A stretch of DNA of 64,000 nucleotides from Chrysemys picta bellii (GCF_011386835.1 NC_088796.1:33435011-33499010), one strand, 5' to 3'. Numbered from the stretch's first letter, positions 50,376 to 61,727 are shown. The notes: generated from the sequence alone by a model not told the origin. Numbers and translations are program-made.

Positions 50376-51046
50376 TGGTACAAGGTGACTGGCCCCTTTA
50401 AGGAGAGATGGGGCCAGCCTCACTGGTACCATAATTGTTAGCTGCTTCCCAGTCTAAGAGGGGGAAATGGGATTAAGGAGAATCGGGTGATAGCTTAATG
50501 GGGACACCCAGACTTTTTAAAAGGATATATCAGTTTAAGAGTGGAACCACATGGAGCAGACAAACTCCTGTGGCAGGACCTAAGCCAGGGTCTACAGGAG
50601 GCTGGGTATTCTAAGGGAACTAACCTGGGGGACAATGCTCTATACAAGGGCAGGGATGGATACAAGGAAGAGAGCCCAGAAGAGGCTGAGAAAAGTACTC
50701 CAGGGGAATCAGCTTGGGAGCCATGCGCTCTATCCTAGAGCCAGAAAGACATGCACAGGTAGCCCAGAAAGGGGCTGGGAACAGCACTCAGCAGGTGGGC
50801 TGAAGAGCAGCCCCCAAAGAGCAGAAGGACCTTTTTGTTTGTTGGGACTTTTTTAGTTGGACTTTAGCTACCCCGGAAGGTATTATGTTTTGTTTGCGAC
50901 TTGGCCAGAGGCCTGAGCCATATCTCCAGCACAGAAAGGTGTGTGGAAAGCTGAGGAGCCCCACCGCAAGGAAAGAAACTGAGGTAGGGTGCGCTTGTAG
51001 TGTTACATGGAACCAGTAGGGGGTGTCAGAGGGCAGCCATGCCCCA
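50376..51046 (+). mobile_element. LTR-like block
   Basis: A purine- and GC-rich stretch starting TGGTACAAGG and ending GCCCCA, with possible 4-bp flanks TAAC (50372-50375 and 51047-51050). The segment gacaatgctctatacaaggg (50632) has a close counterpart at 57474 inside the LTR at 56826, which supports a shared LTR family. The exact ends are uncertain. Confidence 0.45.
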
Positions 51047-51812
51047 TAACAGCAACCTTCTGCAAGACATTTAACTGCTTCTCCATAGAACTCTGGTGGG
51101 CAAAACTGAAGCAATATGGACTGCACAATTTCACCAACAACTACAATATCACAGAAGTCCAGAAAAAGGATAACAGCATGACAAATACTAAAAACTCTTA
51201 GCACCACACAACATCCTATTACCTCTGAGCTGCATTACAAAAACTGAAGAGGGAATAACAAAGAAGACTTGTCCTTAATCAAAAATAATGAACACCATGA
51301 ACATCCTCCCTCACCAATACGGCTTATGGGTAAAAACGTATGTTAACTAAGTAAACTGCTCTGGAAACATAGACTATTGGAAGTATTGTATAAATAAATG
51401 TATTAATATTTGTGTGACTGAACTATGCTTCCATCTACTGTGTCAGGTAACTGTCTTCAATTATTTTAATCTGCAAATGTTTACATTTCCCAATTAAGGC
51501 ATATTTCCAACACATTTCATTGAAAATTAGTAACAGCTGATCCCTATATAACCAATTATTTTAATTTATAATGTTAATGTTTGATATCTTAATTTAACAG
51601 ATGGGTTATCTTATGATGTGCTTACTGAACCATCAAATAAGATTTCTTTATATCCACATTACTCAGTTTAGATTGGTTTTAAAAACCGATTAGTAGTTAT
51701 TTGAAAAATACTGAGATGCATCTTCCTACCACAGTGGTATCAAAACAAATTACAAATATCTTTGACATTGGGAGATAGAGTATATAGCATACAAGCAGAC
51801 AGCTGAAAATTT

Positions 51813-51834
51813 AAAAAAAAAAAAAAAAAAAAAA
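51813..51834. repeat. Poly(A) run of 22
   Basis: An isolated A tract. No retroelement body was recognised directly upstream, so it is not clearly a poly(A) tail. Confidence 0.9.
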
Positions 51835-52043
51835 GAGGTATTGTTTTTAAAATGTCAATTTAATTTATCGTTTATATGATGAAATGTTGTCCAATTTTTA
51901 TAAAAATTTAGATTTGAAAAAGCCAGGAAGTGAAACAAAGCCACAATTAGTAACTGAGTAAGGGAAAACAGGATTACTTTTATTGGCTACTATCTCATAA
52001 AATTTCCCCAGATCTCTTAAATAACTTAAGTACGTTCTCCTAT

Positions 52044-52062
52044 GGGGGGGGGGGGGGGGGGG
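52044..52062. repeat. Poly(G) run of 19
   Basis: The longest G homopolymer in the window, in unique intronic sequence. Confidence 0.9.
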
Positions 52063-53539
52063 ATGATGTCAAACAAATTAGGTACACTTACATTTCAGTA
52101 CAAGTAACGAGATCTACTGTATACTTTTACAAATTCTCATTACATAGTTTTTGAATTAAATTACTCATGGCTTTACTTTTTAACGCTATGGACATTTACT
52201 TTGTGCAGTGCTGCTTTTGACTGCTGTGTGTAGAGAAAAATGTTTAATAAAAGGAAACTTAACATGTTGGAAATCTCTAGCAATTGCATCTCCCCAAAGT
52301 GAATACAACAAACATCTGTTGCTGAAATTGCTTGGCTCTTGTATAGTTTTGTAAAGAATTTTTGCTGCAGATAAATATTTGTTCATAATTTCCACTGTAC
52401 ATCATTCAGTTCTTAAACATTTTGTTTAATTATACTGCAAGTGGTCCTTTTAGGTATATTACAGAAAGGGAAACTACGCAGTCTACAAGACTCCACATGT
52501 CCTTAGAAACCTCAATATGTTGCCTTTGCCCTGCGACTTATACTTAAATTTAGTGCATAACTGCATTAAGAGCAAGACAAGAGTTTTGCACAAACATTCA
52601 TATTATTGAACAATTACATTTCCTTTATTTTAAAAAATATATAAGTTCAAAATATATTTTAAAATTATCCTTTTGAAATCAGTAATGATCTAATGATAAT
52701 TCAGCATCCCATTTCTTTTGTTTTACTTTTTCCAAAATCAGTAATAAAAGTAAAGTGAATTCTTTAAGGAAACAGTTAATCCTCTGTTTCACTAACTGCA
52801 TAATTCATTGTGTAATGTCTGTATTTTTCATTCAGTAAGCACAGAACATAAATGGTCTCAGGAACAAGTAACTGATAAGCTTTATGACTTACTGTCTCCT
52901 TAAATTAACCATAATACTCCTTATTCAATTAGTTTTCTATTATTCTTCTATAAAGTCAACTATTTCAGCAGAAATGTACAGTCCATTCTCAATATACTAT
53001 TCCACAAAGTTTGTATTAGTTGTGTATTTCAAACAAAATTTTTATGTTTACAAGTTTCACCCAAAACTCAAAATTAACAGATAGTCCAGGCTTAATTTAA
53101 AAGAAAAATACAAATAATTATGTTTTAAAACATATTGTGCAAATGTGTCATATTACAATTCTAATGGAAGCACATAAGGATAAAATGGTTACTCACCTTT
53201 TGTAACTGTTGAGCAACACATCTTGAAGAACATGTCCATTCCAATTAGGTGCACGCACCGCATGCATAGTCGTCAGATAGTTCTTCCCCTAGCAGCACCC
53301 GTCGAGTCGGCTGTGGAGCCTACTGGAGTGACGCCTTCATGGCGCTCAATATATGACTCTGCAGAACCGGCGCCTCCTCAGTTCCTTCTTGTCGGTTACT
53401 CTGACAGAGGTGAAGGCGGGCGGGTTTGGAATGGATATGAGCAACACCTCTAGAAGAACAACACTTACGAAAGGTGAGTAACCATTTTTCTTCTTCGAGT
53501 GATTACTCATATAGATTCCAATTAAGTGACTCCCAAGCC

Positions 53540-54999
53540 TTACGTAGGCGGTGGGGTTGGAGTTAAGGAAACGCTGATTGTAGCACTGTTCTGCTGAAAG
53601 CCGTGTGGTCTCGGGCATACCGGACAATGGCGTAGTGAGAGGTGAAGGTATGCACCAAGGACTAAGTTGCTGCCCTGTAGATTTCTTGGATTGGGACCTG
53701 GGCCAAGAACGCCGATGAGGTCTGAGCCCTCATGGAGTGTGCCGTAAGAGTTGGGGGCAGTACTTTGGCCAGCTCGTAGCACATGCGGATGCATGATGTG
53801 ATCCAGGAAGATATTCTTTGAGATGAGACTGGGAGCCCTTTCATCCAGTCTGCCACCATTAGGAACAGCTGGTTCGACTTTCTGAATGGCTTAGTGTGCT
53901 CAACATAGAAAGTGTGACAAAGTTCCTCCTCTATCTTGGTGGGTCCTGCGCTTATTGGCAGATTTTCTTGCCTCAGAGATTCACCAGGTGGGTTGGGGAA
54001 CAGCCCAGAGACCTTCCCCTCTGGAAGAACCCACAGTTCAGGTCAATTGGGAGGTTTGGGGGGAACCCGGGCCTGCCCTCTACTCCGGGTTCCAGCCCAG
54101 GGCCCTGTGGACTGCAGCTGTCTATAGTGCCTCCTGTAACAGCCGCATGACAGCTACAATTCCCTGGGCTACTTCCCCAAGGCCTCCTCCAAACACCTTC
54201 CTTATTCTCACCACAGGACCTTCCTCCTGGTGTCTGATAACGCTTGTGCTCCTCAGTCCTCCAGCAGCACACCCTCTCACTCTCAGATCCTTGCGCCTCT
54301 TGCTCCCAGCTCCTCACACTCCCACCACAAACTGAAGTGAGTTCCCTTTTAAAGCCCAGGTGCCCTGATTAGCCTGCCTTAATTGATTGTAGCAGCTTTT
54401 TCTTAATTGGCTCCAGGTGTCCTAATTAGCCTGCCTGCCTTAACTGGTTCTAGCAGGTTCCTGAATACTCTAGTGCAGCCCCTGCTCTGGTCACTGAGGG
54501 AACAGAAAACTACTCATCCAGTGACCAGTATATTTGCCCTCTACCAGACTCCTGTACCCCACTGGTCTGGGTCTATCACAAAAGCTAGTGCTCGTTGAAC
54601 ATCGAGGGAGTGTAGCCTGTGCTCCTGGTTACTGGCATGAGGCTTATGGTAAAAGACAGGTAAGAAAATGTCCTGACTGGTGTGGAAGTGTGACACCACC
54701 TTGGGGAGAAAGGCCAGGTGCGGCCTGAGTTGCACCTTATCCTTGTGGAACACCGTGTAAGGTGGGTCAGAGGTGAAGGCCTTCAGCTCAGACACCCTCC
54801 TCGCAGACATAATGGCAACCAGGAAAGCTACCTTCCAAGACAGATACAGGAAAGAGCAAGTTGCCAGTGGTTCAAATGGGGGTCCCCCATGAGCCTGGAG
54901 AGGACCAGGTTAAGGTCCCACGCAGGGACAGGCTGCCGGATCTGGGGATGTAGGTGGTCCAAACCTTTGAGGAAGTGACCAGCCATAGGGTTGGCAAAG
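53540..54999 (-). pseudogene. DIRS tyrosine recombinase, split by an LTR
   Basis: Tyrosine recombinases integrate DIRS elements as circular DNA. On the minus strand 54585-54999 gives the N-terminal part, ending its recognisable core with SARRVSELKAFTSDPP, which contains the box I catalytic Arg. After the LTR insertion (53913-54580) the reading resumes: VADWMKGLPVSSQRISSWIT, then HSMRAQTSSAF (box II H-x-x-R), [17 protein letters not shown] (the nucleophile Tyr region). The key residues R, H, R and Y are therefore all still visible, although frameshifts and the LTR make the gene inactive. Confidence 0.75.
53913..54580 (+). mobile_element. Solo LTR inserted in the DIRS recombinase
   Basis: A 668-bp block starting TGTGACAAAGTTCCTCC and ending GGGTCTATCACA, with TGTGA/TCACA inverted ends. 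A perfect 4-bp duplication AAAG flanks it (53909-53912 and 54581-54584). DIRS recombinase sequence is continuous across it. Inside, tggtgggtcctgcgctt and ttaattggctccag are shared with the LTR at 1814. The open frames in both directions are compositional. Confidence 0.82.
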
Positions 55000-55498
55000 A
55001 CCAGACCCTCCTGGGTGGAAAGCTGAGGTAGCAGTGAGATCTACCTTTATGGAGGATGCCACGAGGCCTTGCTGTTTCAGGTGTAGGAGGTACTCCAAAA
55101 TGAGAGGTACAGGTTCTGAGTGACTATGTCGGGGAGGAGACGTAACGTGACCGGTGCATCCACCGACAGCTCCGGTAGCGTGATGTACCAGTGTTGTTGA
55201 GGCCATGCTGGAGCTATCAGAATTACCTTTGCCCCCTCTCTCTGGACCTTGAGCAGGATCTTGTGCAGAGGGAACGGAGGAAAGACAGAGCAGGCAACCT
55301 CTCCAGGGTAGCAGGAATGCATCATGAGCGAGCCTGGGCTGTGACCCTGGAAGGAGCATAACGTTGGGCACTTCTTATTGCGTCGTGTGGCAAACAGGTC
55401 AACCTGGGGAAATCCACACCTTTGGAAAATAAGGTGTATGACATCCAGCTGGATGGACCACTCATGTGCGCGGAAGGACCTGCTGAGGTGGTCCTCTT
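55000..55498 (-). pseudogene. DIRS RNase H C-terminal remnant
   Basis: The minus translation starts DHLSRSF, goes through FQRCGFPQVDLFATRRNKKC, and then FPPFPLHKILLKVQREGAK and ILIAPAWPQQHWY. These are the conserved end of the RNase H domain (the aDhLSR and DLFA motifs) and the linker towards the recombinase in DIRS polyproteins. At least one frameshift breaks it near 55330. The upstream reverse transcriptase is absent. Confidence 0.7.
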
Positions 55499-56266
55499 AC
55501 ACAAAGAAGATTGCAGTTTGTTGCATTTCAGAATAACTATAAACTCGGTTAAAATTTTGTTCAAAATACATTACTTCCTACAATATTTTTTTAAAAGCAG
55601 AGCTTCTTGTGAAGGAAAAAAAACACACTACTCGCAACACTGCTGCTGTAAAACAGCACAAGACAACTAAAATATAAACATTTTTCAGCAACTGCTAATA
55701 GTACTGCGTGCTGAATTTACGTAATGGAACAATTAAAGGATTCTCTGTATGATCACTGCAAATTAGGAAAGGATATCACATCTTAGATTAGGAAATTCAA
55801 AATAGGACTTCTGAATAAGAATTACAACTTGACTCCCAGGTCAGTGGGTAGTAGATAAGAAAAAAGCTTTTACATAAAAGCTACACATGGTTGCAAGCAT
55901 AATACATTGCTTTAAGCAATGGTGAAGACTAAGATAATGGGGATAGTGCTAAGGAGGATAAAAACAAAAATCAAGATTAAATTAATAGCAAAGAAACAAC
56001 AAGCAAAAAAAAATAAATAAATAAAAAAAAAAAAAAAAAAAACACTCTCCCAATAGCTTTTGGTAAAAGCAGTTAGAAACATCTTTTCTCCCTTAAGCAA
56101 AATAAGGTGAAAGCAGGAGAATTATATTCATATCCAGTTCTTTTACAGGTTCCGCTCTCCAAGAAGACTAAGAACATATAGTGTGATCAGCACAAAATGC
56201 ACTTGAATAATGATGAGCTTTCTATCGTGGTGTGCAGACAGACAAGATGCTGCCATGTTAACATAC
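55499..56266 (-). other. ARL15: ARL15 intron, downstream side
   Basis: AT-rich sequence immediately after the exon in gene sense. Contains a 20-base A run at 56023-56042. No further exon was seen between here and position 1. Confidence 0.6.
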
Positions 56267-56475
56267 CTCTTGTACTGAGCGAGCTGCTGGCTTGTCTTGA
56301 TGATTGGCCAATATTAAAAATGGCAGAGTACATAACTGTGGGTGCTGAAGAGCAGAATGTAGTTCATTCCTCGCCGTTTCTAGATCATCTTCCGAGGAGG
56401 CACTGTCTAATACAAATATTACCCCTTGGGATCCTTGGTAGTAACGACTCCAGTACTTCCTAATAGTGTCAGCCC
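56267..56475 (-). CDS. ARL15: ARL15 internal coding exon (ARF-like GTPase 15)
   Basis: This is one exon of the ARF-like small GTPase ARL15. Seen: an open 209-nt exon read on the minus strand. It is bounded by an acceptor AG at 56477-56476 after a T-rich tract, and by a donor GTATGT starting at 56266. It begins with two bases completing a split Gly codon and then has 69 whole codons, ending after GAG in phase 0. The peptide contains KYWSRYYQGSQG, the FVLDSASSEDD strand and ANHQDKPAA, which is the G4 (NKxD-type) nucleotide-binding motif in its ARL15-specific NHQD form. By recalled alignment it covers about residues 86-154 of the roughly 204-residue human protein. The P-loop and the DxGG-like segment lie in upstream exons outside the window. 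Known of the family: ARL15 is a membrane/Golgi-associated GTPase that binds CNNM magnesium transporters. The exon looks intact and is the only supported host coding sequence here. Confidence 0.96.
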
Positions 56476-56825
56476 CTTTCAAAACAATAATGAAAACTAA
56501 TTAAAAACACGGAAAGTTAAATAGATCAAAATTTCCTGCCAGATAACAACCCTACCACTTAGAATGAATTAAAGCAATGGGACACATTTTGTCTTCACTA
56601 TACATTCTGTGCAAACCACTGAAATCAAGAACATTATTGGTCAGTAAGGGCAGAATTTGGTTGCTCTTTCTCTAAAAATTTCCGCTTAATTAACTAGCCA
56701 TCAATCGCTAATCCTGCTTCAGTGCCACCTAATCCCACACCTTTCCACTTACAAATAATGGACCCTCTTCCCATTTTTACTGTTGTCCCACTTGTTCCTC
56801 TTACCACAGCTCCACAGTTTCATCA
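56476..56825 (-). other. ARL15: ARL15 intron, upstream side
   Basis: This intronic sequence lies just upstream, in gene sense, of the exon. The acceptor side is T-rich on the minus strand. No repeat was recognised before the LTR at 56826. The intron presumably continues to and beyond 64000, because no further exon was found. Confidence 0.7.
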
Positions 56826-57759
56826 TGTGATGGTGTGTGCTGGGCCCTTTGAGGCCTCCTGGTGGAGATTTTGTGGTCCTACCACACCCCACCCAGAAAA
56901 GGAGCAGTGAAGGTGGGTCCTCCAGGCCTGCCTAGAAGGGCTGCAGGAAAGCAGCCAGAGTGCAGCAGACTCAATTAAAAGGAGCTGTAAGGCCTGAGTA
57001 GGTCAGATCCTGGCTGGGACCAGAAGACTGAGGAAGTCCTGGAAGACGGAGAAACTCTTCGGGCAAGGAGATTTGGGGGAGGCCCTGCTAAAGCAGGGAA
57101 CAGACAGAGAACCCAAGAAGGTGATGGGACCAAGTGGGAAGCAGCCTGGGGAATAGCAGCAGCGACCAAGTAAAGGAAGCAGTATGTGGCTGCTGTCTAC
57201 GGGGTCCCTGGGTTGGGATCTGGAGTAGTGGGCAGGCCTGGGTCCCCTGGCCACTGGAGAAGTGGCCTAAGCCACAAGGAGGGGATAAGACACTTCATTA
57301 AAAGCCCAAGAAAGGGTCTGGGAGTTTAAACAGGCCCAGGGTTGGGGCTGAAGACCCTGCAGAGGGCCAACCATGCGTTGAACTTTATTACCCCAGAAGA
57401 GGGTTGAACTTGAAGGGGTGACCTGGCTGGAGATCTGGGACAATGAGAACTGATGAAGGCAAAGTCTCCTGGGGGCATTGCTCTATACCAGGGCAGGAAC
57501 GGACTTATAGCTAGCCAAAGAAGGGACTGAGACAAGGCTACAGACATTAACAAGGGAACAGGGACAGGCCCTGTTGGACCTTTTATCTCAAAAGGGGTTC
57601 ATCCATCCATTCACCTATTAACTAAGTGACTTAGCCAGATGGCTGAGCCACTGAAGATCTGCCTGACAAGGGCACCAGCCAACAAGGGGCACCATGAGCA
57701 GTGTGTGCGCTTGTGCAGATTTGCACCCAGCTGACAGAAGGCAAGTGCGTCCCGTCACA
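56826..57759 (+). mobile_element. Solo LTR-like element
   Basis: A 934-bp GC- and purine-rich block with ends TGTGATGGTGTG and CCCGTCACA (TGTGA/TCACA inverted). It shares a segment with the LTR-like block at 50.4 kb. The flanks CATCA and TATCT match only partly, so the target duplication is eroded. It lies about 350 bp from the ARL15 acceptor, inside the intron. Confidence 0.6.
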
Positions 57760-57767
57760 TATCTATA

Positions 57768-57838
57768 CAGTAGAACTTTGATTTTATGAACACCAATCTA
57801 CAAATGACCAGCTATATGAACAATTTTTCCCAAGGGAA

Positions 57839-57890
<52 letters not shown>

Positions 57891-58100
57891 TGACGTTGAT
57901 GAAGAACAAATCAATGTCCCTTCACATTCCAATGCCTTCAATGCATTGGAAGTCACTTTGCAGTGAGTAGTTTAAAGGAAGAGAAGAAAGTGATGCAGTG
58001 CACCATACTGTAACTTAAGCACCATATGTACTGTAATTTTGCGATGTTCAATTGTATGAACTTTTCAATCCCAATTAGTTCTTAAACAGGGGTTCTATTG
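57768..58100. mobile_element. Tigger/pogo-type element with (AC)n
   Basis: Ends CAGTAGAACTTTGATTTTAT and (reverse) CAATAGAACCCCTGTTTAAG, with TA on both sides (57766-57767 and 58101-58102). Contains a dinucleotide repeat (AC) of about 22 units at 57842-57886. Non-coding and internally deleted. Confidence 0.75.
57842..57886. repeat. (AC)n microsatellite
   Basis: About 22 perfect AC units inside the Tigger-like element. Likely length-variable. Confidence 0.97.
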
Positions 58101-58319
58101 TACTTGTATCTTCTCTATCATTCATTTGTAGACTTTCTGTACAAGGAATCGGATTTTCTCATATGTCTGAAATGCCATGCAATCCTACGGTGCTATTGTG
58201 CAAAAATATTTGATTCAAAAATATAAACAAAGCCTACCATTTATTTTATAATTATATATTTAGTTAGTGGAATGGTAACATGAAAACAATTCAGACAAAT
58301 GTCTGACTCAATTTGCTGG

Positions 58320-58500
58320 GTCAACCTGTAAGGCCTCCCAAGAGCTCTGCCCCCTCCAGCAGAGCACTACATGATTTGGCCTTCAGCAACAAAACATCAA
58401 TCCTGATACCATCTGAGTATGAGTTCTTTGGGGCAGGGACTGTTCCTTCTCATCCATCTGGGACTATCATTAAAAGGGAATAATAATAATAGTACAGGGT
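58320..58500 (+). mobile_element. L2 LINE 3' UTR fragment
   Basis: cacTacatgatttggcc-type text is followed by tttggggcagggactgttcc and an aataataatag tail. Degraded. Confidence 0.55.
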
Positions 58501-59820
58501 GCTTGATGAGTCTCAGGGGAAAAAAAGAAAAGGTAGTTCAGGGAGTAAGGGGGGAAATGTTGCTCTTTACATAAAGATAACTATATTTTGAGAGGGGAGA
58601 AGTGAAACTATTTATATTGACATACTGTGTGCACATGTGCTGGCTATTGATTTTAAGGAAATCTCAATGTATTTCTGAAACAAACATTACATTAATTATG
58701 CCCAGACAATGTTCTGAGCAAGGTACAGGGCACCGAATAAGGCAACGTAATGTAAGTACAATGAAATATTTTAGGACAGTATTACATAGTTTTCAAAAGC
58801 ATCTACCTTAAAATGTGTACTTATGTTGTGCAGTGCTCAGCAAGACAGGTTTTTTACATTAAGTCAGGGTGAAGAGGTCAACATTTAGAGCACACCTTCC
58901 CTAAAAAGGTTCACTGATCCAGGTGATCACAGCACTTTTCAAAGTGTAATTACAATACATTCTGCACATAGCCATTAAAAATAAACCCTTCCTAGCACTA
59001 ATCTGCCTTCTGTTCCTTTGTCCCTCCCTGTTGGTTACTCCAGTCATAACAGTAGTGACAAATATTACTTCACACTTTTCTCAGATCCTTCTCAAAACTC
59101 TGAAAACCTTGTTTTTAGGTACAAAAAAGGTGCAATTATGTAACTGCTACGTAGCTGTTGAATCAAATTAGACCTGACCCTTAAGAAATGGTTATTTAAA
59201 TATGGATAAAACAGGCTTTTACTATTATGAAAAATCTTGCTTAAATTCATTATTAATTCAGCCTCACTTATACACCAACAGTTCAAATACAGTATGATTT
59301 TCCATATTTTAGGAACGACTTAGATTGTACAGCATGCTGACGGAAAGTGTGATTATATTGAAACACTATTACTGTTCCACACCAACATCCCATAAATCTC
59401 CTCTTTTTTGCTTTGCCTGCAAAGGGTTTCAGTGTTGCTTAGACTCAACAGCTCTTCCATATGCCCCTCAGTGTTATTTCCAGGTACAGTGAGTTGCCAC
59501 AGGAATCAATGCAATCTTTCAGAAAGCAGAGATAACACAGAACAATAGGAACCTGATACTGTACAGTACATCAACATGGGTTTTACATTACATGCTGGCC
59601 TACACTATGCCCTTCCCCACCACCACCATTCTTCATCCTTTCCTTTCTTGAATTTATTTCTGGATAAAGATTCCAAAGATTTCTACTTCCTGGCTTCTTC
59701 ATACTAACAGATTGATGTTGGTTTCTCCTAGCATTGCAGTTTAGGTGGTACTACTGCAGCTGTGCACTAGGTGTCATAGGGATGAATCAGCAGACTTTTC
59801 CCCAGAAGGGAACACTCCGA
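58501..59820. other. Unique intronic sequence
   Basis: AT-rich; no repeat or exon recognised. Confidence 0.45.
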
Positions 59821-61060
59821 GGGCATGTCTACACTACAAACTTAAGTCAACTTCAGTTAAATCAACATCCAGCTGCTGCAATAAGTCGGTACTGCGTATC
59901 CACACCACACTCCGTGTGTCGGTGGGGCGAATCCTCACTAGCAGCTCTTGCATCGATGCAGAGTAGTGTACTGTGCATAGCTATCCTACAGTGCAACTCT
60001 CCATACGGGGTTTTGGGAAGGACTTGCAGTGCCTCATGGGACCAAAACATTCTCACAGAGGAGACTGGGAACATGGCTTCAACATCCCATGATGCCATTT
60101 TCTCCCTTACTCCCCTGATTTCAAGTGGAACCCATGATATTTCCTGCCTTTTTTCAAAAGACTGGTATAGCCGCACATATGCCATATCCCAAGAAGCATG
60201 GACCCCACTTAGCTGTGCACTATTGTGAGCATTACAAACACCACATGCCTTATCCTGCAGTATTTCCAGAGCCACGAGAGAAGCTGCTGCGTGGAACATT
60301 GCAAAGTCCTTCCAGCAGAGCTGCTGGAAGTCATAGAATGGAACAATTCCCACTTTCTGCTGGCAGTCGCACAGCAGCTGAACATGGAGGAGCACAGTTT
60401 CTGGTCCCAAGAAACAAACACTGACTGGTGGGATTGCACTGTTACGGGATTATGATCAGAGTCTGCCAAACTTTCGTATGCGCAAGGCCACTTTCCAGGA
60501 ACTGTGTGTGGGGCTCTCCCCAGCCCTGCAGTGCAGCGACACTAAAACGAGACCTGCTCTGACAATGGAGAAGCAAGTGGTCATCGCTGTGTGGAAGTTA
60601 GCAACGTCAGACTGCTACTGGTAAGAGGGAAATCAATTTGGAGTTGGTAAATCCACTGGTGGGGGAAGAAGGGGCATTCCGATCCAAGTAAGCAGGTCCA
60701 TTAATGGCCTTTTGCTAAGAAGGGTTGTGACTCTGGGCAATGTGCAGGAAATACTAGATGGTGTTGCCACAATGGGGTTCCCCAACTGTGGTGGAGCAAT
60801 AGATGCCATGCATATCCCATATTCCTTGGCACCAAATCCCCTTGCCAAAGAGTACAACAGAATACTTTTCAGTGGTGTTGCAAGCGCTGGTGGATCAGTA
60901 GGGCCGTTTTACTAACATCAATGTGGGATGGTCAGGAAAGGTACATGACGCACCATCTTTAAGACCACAGGTCTGTTCAGAAAGCAGGGAATTTATTTCT
61001 GGAACGCAAAATGTGCACTGCTTCTCTGTATTGTGCCTTCCCATAGTATGAACCTTGCTG
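59821..61060 (+). mobile_element. PIF/Harbinger transposon, degraded, 3' truncated
   Basis: Starts GGGCATGTCTACACTAC, the same terminus as the MITEs and the 62.1-kb element. A non-coding leader of about 400 bp precedes a broken transposase gene. No matching right terminus was found; CR1 fragments follow from about 61075. Confidence 0.75.
60222..61000 (+). pseudogene. Harbinger transposase pseudogene
   Basis: The transposase is a HARBI1-like DDE nuclease. Pieces visible in order: SITNTTCLILQYFQSHE (N-terminus), then the TDWWDC segment, LPNFRMRKATFQELCVGL, RPALTMEKQVVIAVWKLATS, an interrupted NQFGVGKST-like stretch, VVTLGNVQEILDGVATMGF, and PNCGGAIDAMHIP, which carries the first catalytic Asp. 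TNINVGWSGKVHDA-like codons follow near 60916-60955. Frames change several times (stops near 60450 and 60620; indels near 60640 and 60860), and the third catalytic residue region is lost. It is not functional. Confidence 0.82.
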
Positions 61061-61074
61061 TGACTCCTGAGATT

Positions 61075-61685
61075 GAATCCAAATCTGCTCTGCTGTAGTT
61101 TGAACCCACTGCATCTTGTCCTGCTGTCTATGGCAATAGAGAACAACTTTTCTCCATCTTTTTTATGGCAGCCTTTCAAATATTTGAAGACCGCTACCAT
61201 GTCCCGTTCCCCCCACCCCTTAATCTCTTTTCCCAAACTAAGCATATCCAGTTCTTTCAGGGTCCCTCTTTGCTCATATAGCGTGCATTCCATCCCTTGG
61301 ATCATCTTTGTCACTTGCCTCTGGATCCTTTCCAGTTTCTCTACATCCTTGCTATACATTGTTGACCAAAATTGGACACAGTACTCCAGCTGAAGCCTAA
61401 CCAGTGCTCAGTAGAGTTATACTATCACCCTTCCCTGATTTGCATGCTATGCCTCTGTTAATGCAACCTAAAATTACATTTGCTTTTTTTTTGCAACAGT
61501 ATCACATTGTTGACTCAAGTTGAGGTTGTGATCCATCACAACTCCCAGATCCTTGTCAGCAGTGCTGGTGCCAAGCCAGTTAGCCCCCATTCTGTATTTG
61601 TGCATTTGGTTTTTCTTCCTTAAGCATAGTACCTCACATTTGTATTTATTAAATTACATTTTGCTGATGTCTGTTGTATAGATAC
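61075..61685 (-). mobile_element. CR1 LINE fragment, antisense
   Basis: The minus translation contains [20 protein letters not shown] and SLGKEIKGWGERDMVAVFKY; further upstream in sense are LGVVMDHNLNLS-like codons. This is the CR1 RT C-terminal region with several indels. It is older than the 46.8-kb CR1. Confidence 0.8.
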
Positions 61686-61727
61686 AAAGATTTGCATGGC
61701 GCATAGGTGAAGTCTGGCATACTGCGG

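Larger units (their letters stand above)
51047..53186. other. Unique AT-rich sequence with two long homopolymers
   Basis: No gene recognised. A run of 22 A lies at 51813-51834 and a run of 19 G at 52044-52062. Confidence 0.5.
53187..55498 (-). mobile_element. DIRS-type element, 5' truncated, with nested LTR
   Basis: Coding strand minus. The 3' terminal repeat starts at ggttactcaccttttgtaac (53187). It is echoed inverted by acgaaaggtgagtaaccatt (about 53467-53487), again an internal complementary region. From right to left the minus strand encodes the end of RNase H (55.4 kb) and then a tyrosine recombinase split by an LTR. The element begins abruptly near 55498, so gag and RT are missing. 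It belongs to a different but related subfamily from the 46.2-kb copy. Confidence 0.78.

Noticed and set aside
57842..57886. CRISPR-like or regulatory array
   Set aside because: It is a plain AC microsatellite. No spaced direct repeats were seen anywhere in the window.
59862..60410. 182-codon minus-strand open frame
   Set aside because: It lies antisense to the Harbinger leader and transposase. A matching antisense frame in the 62.9-63.2 kb element follows simply from the shared DNA.
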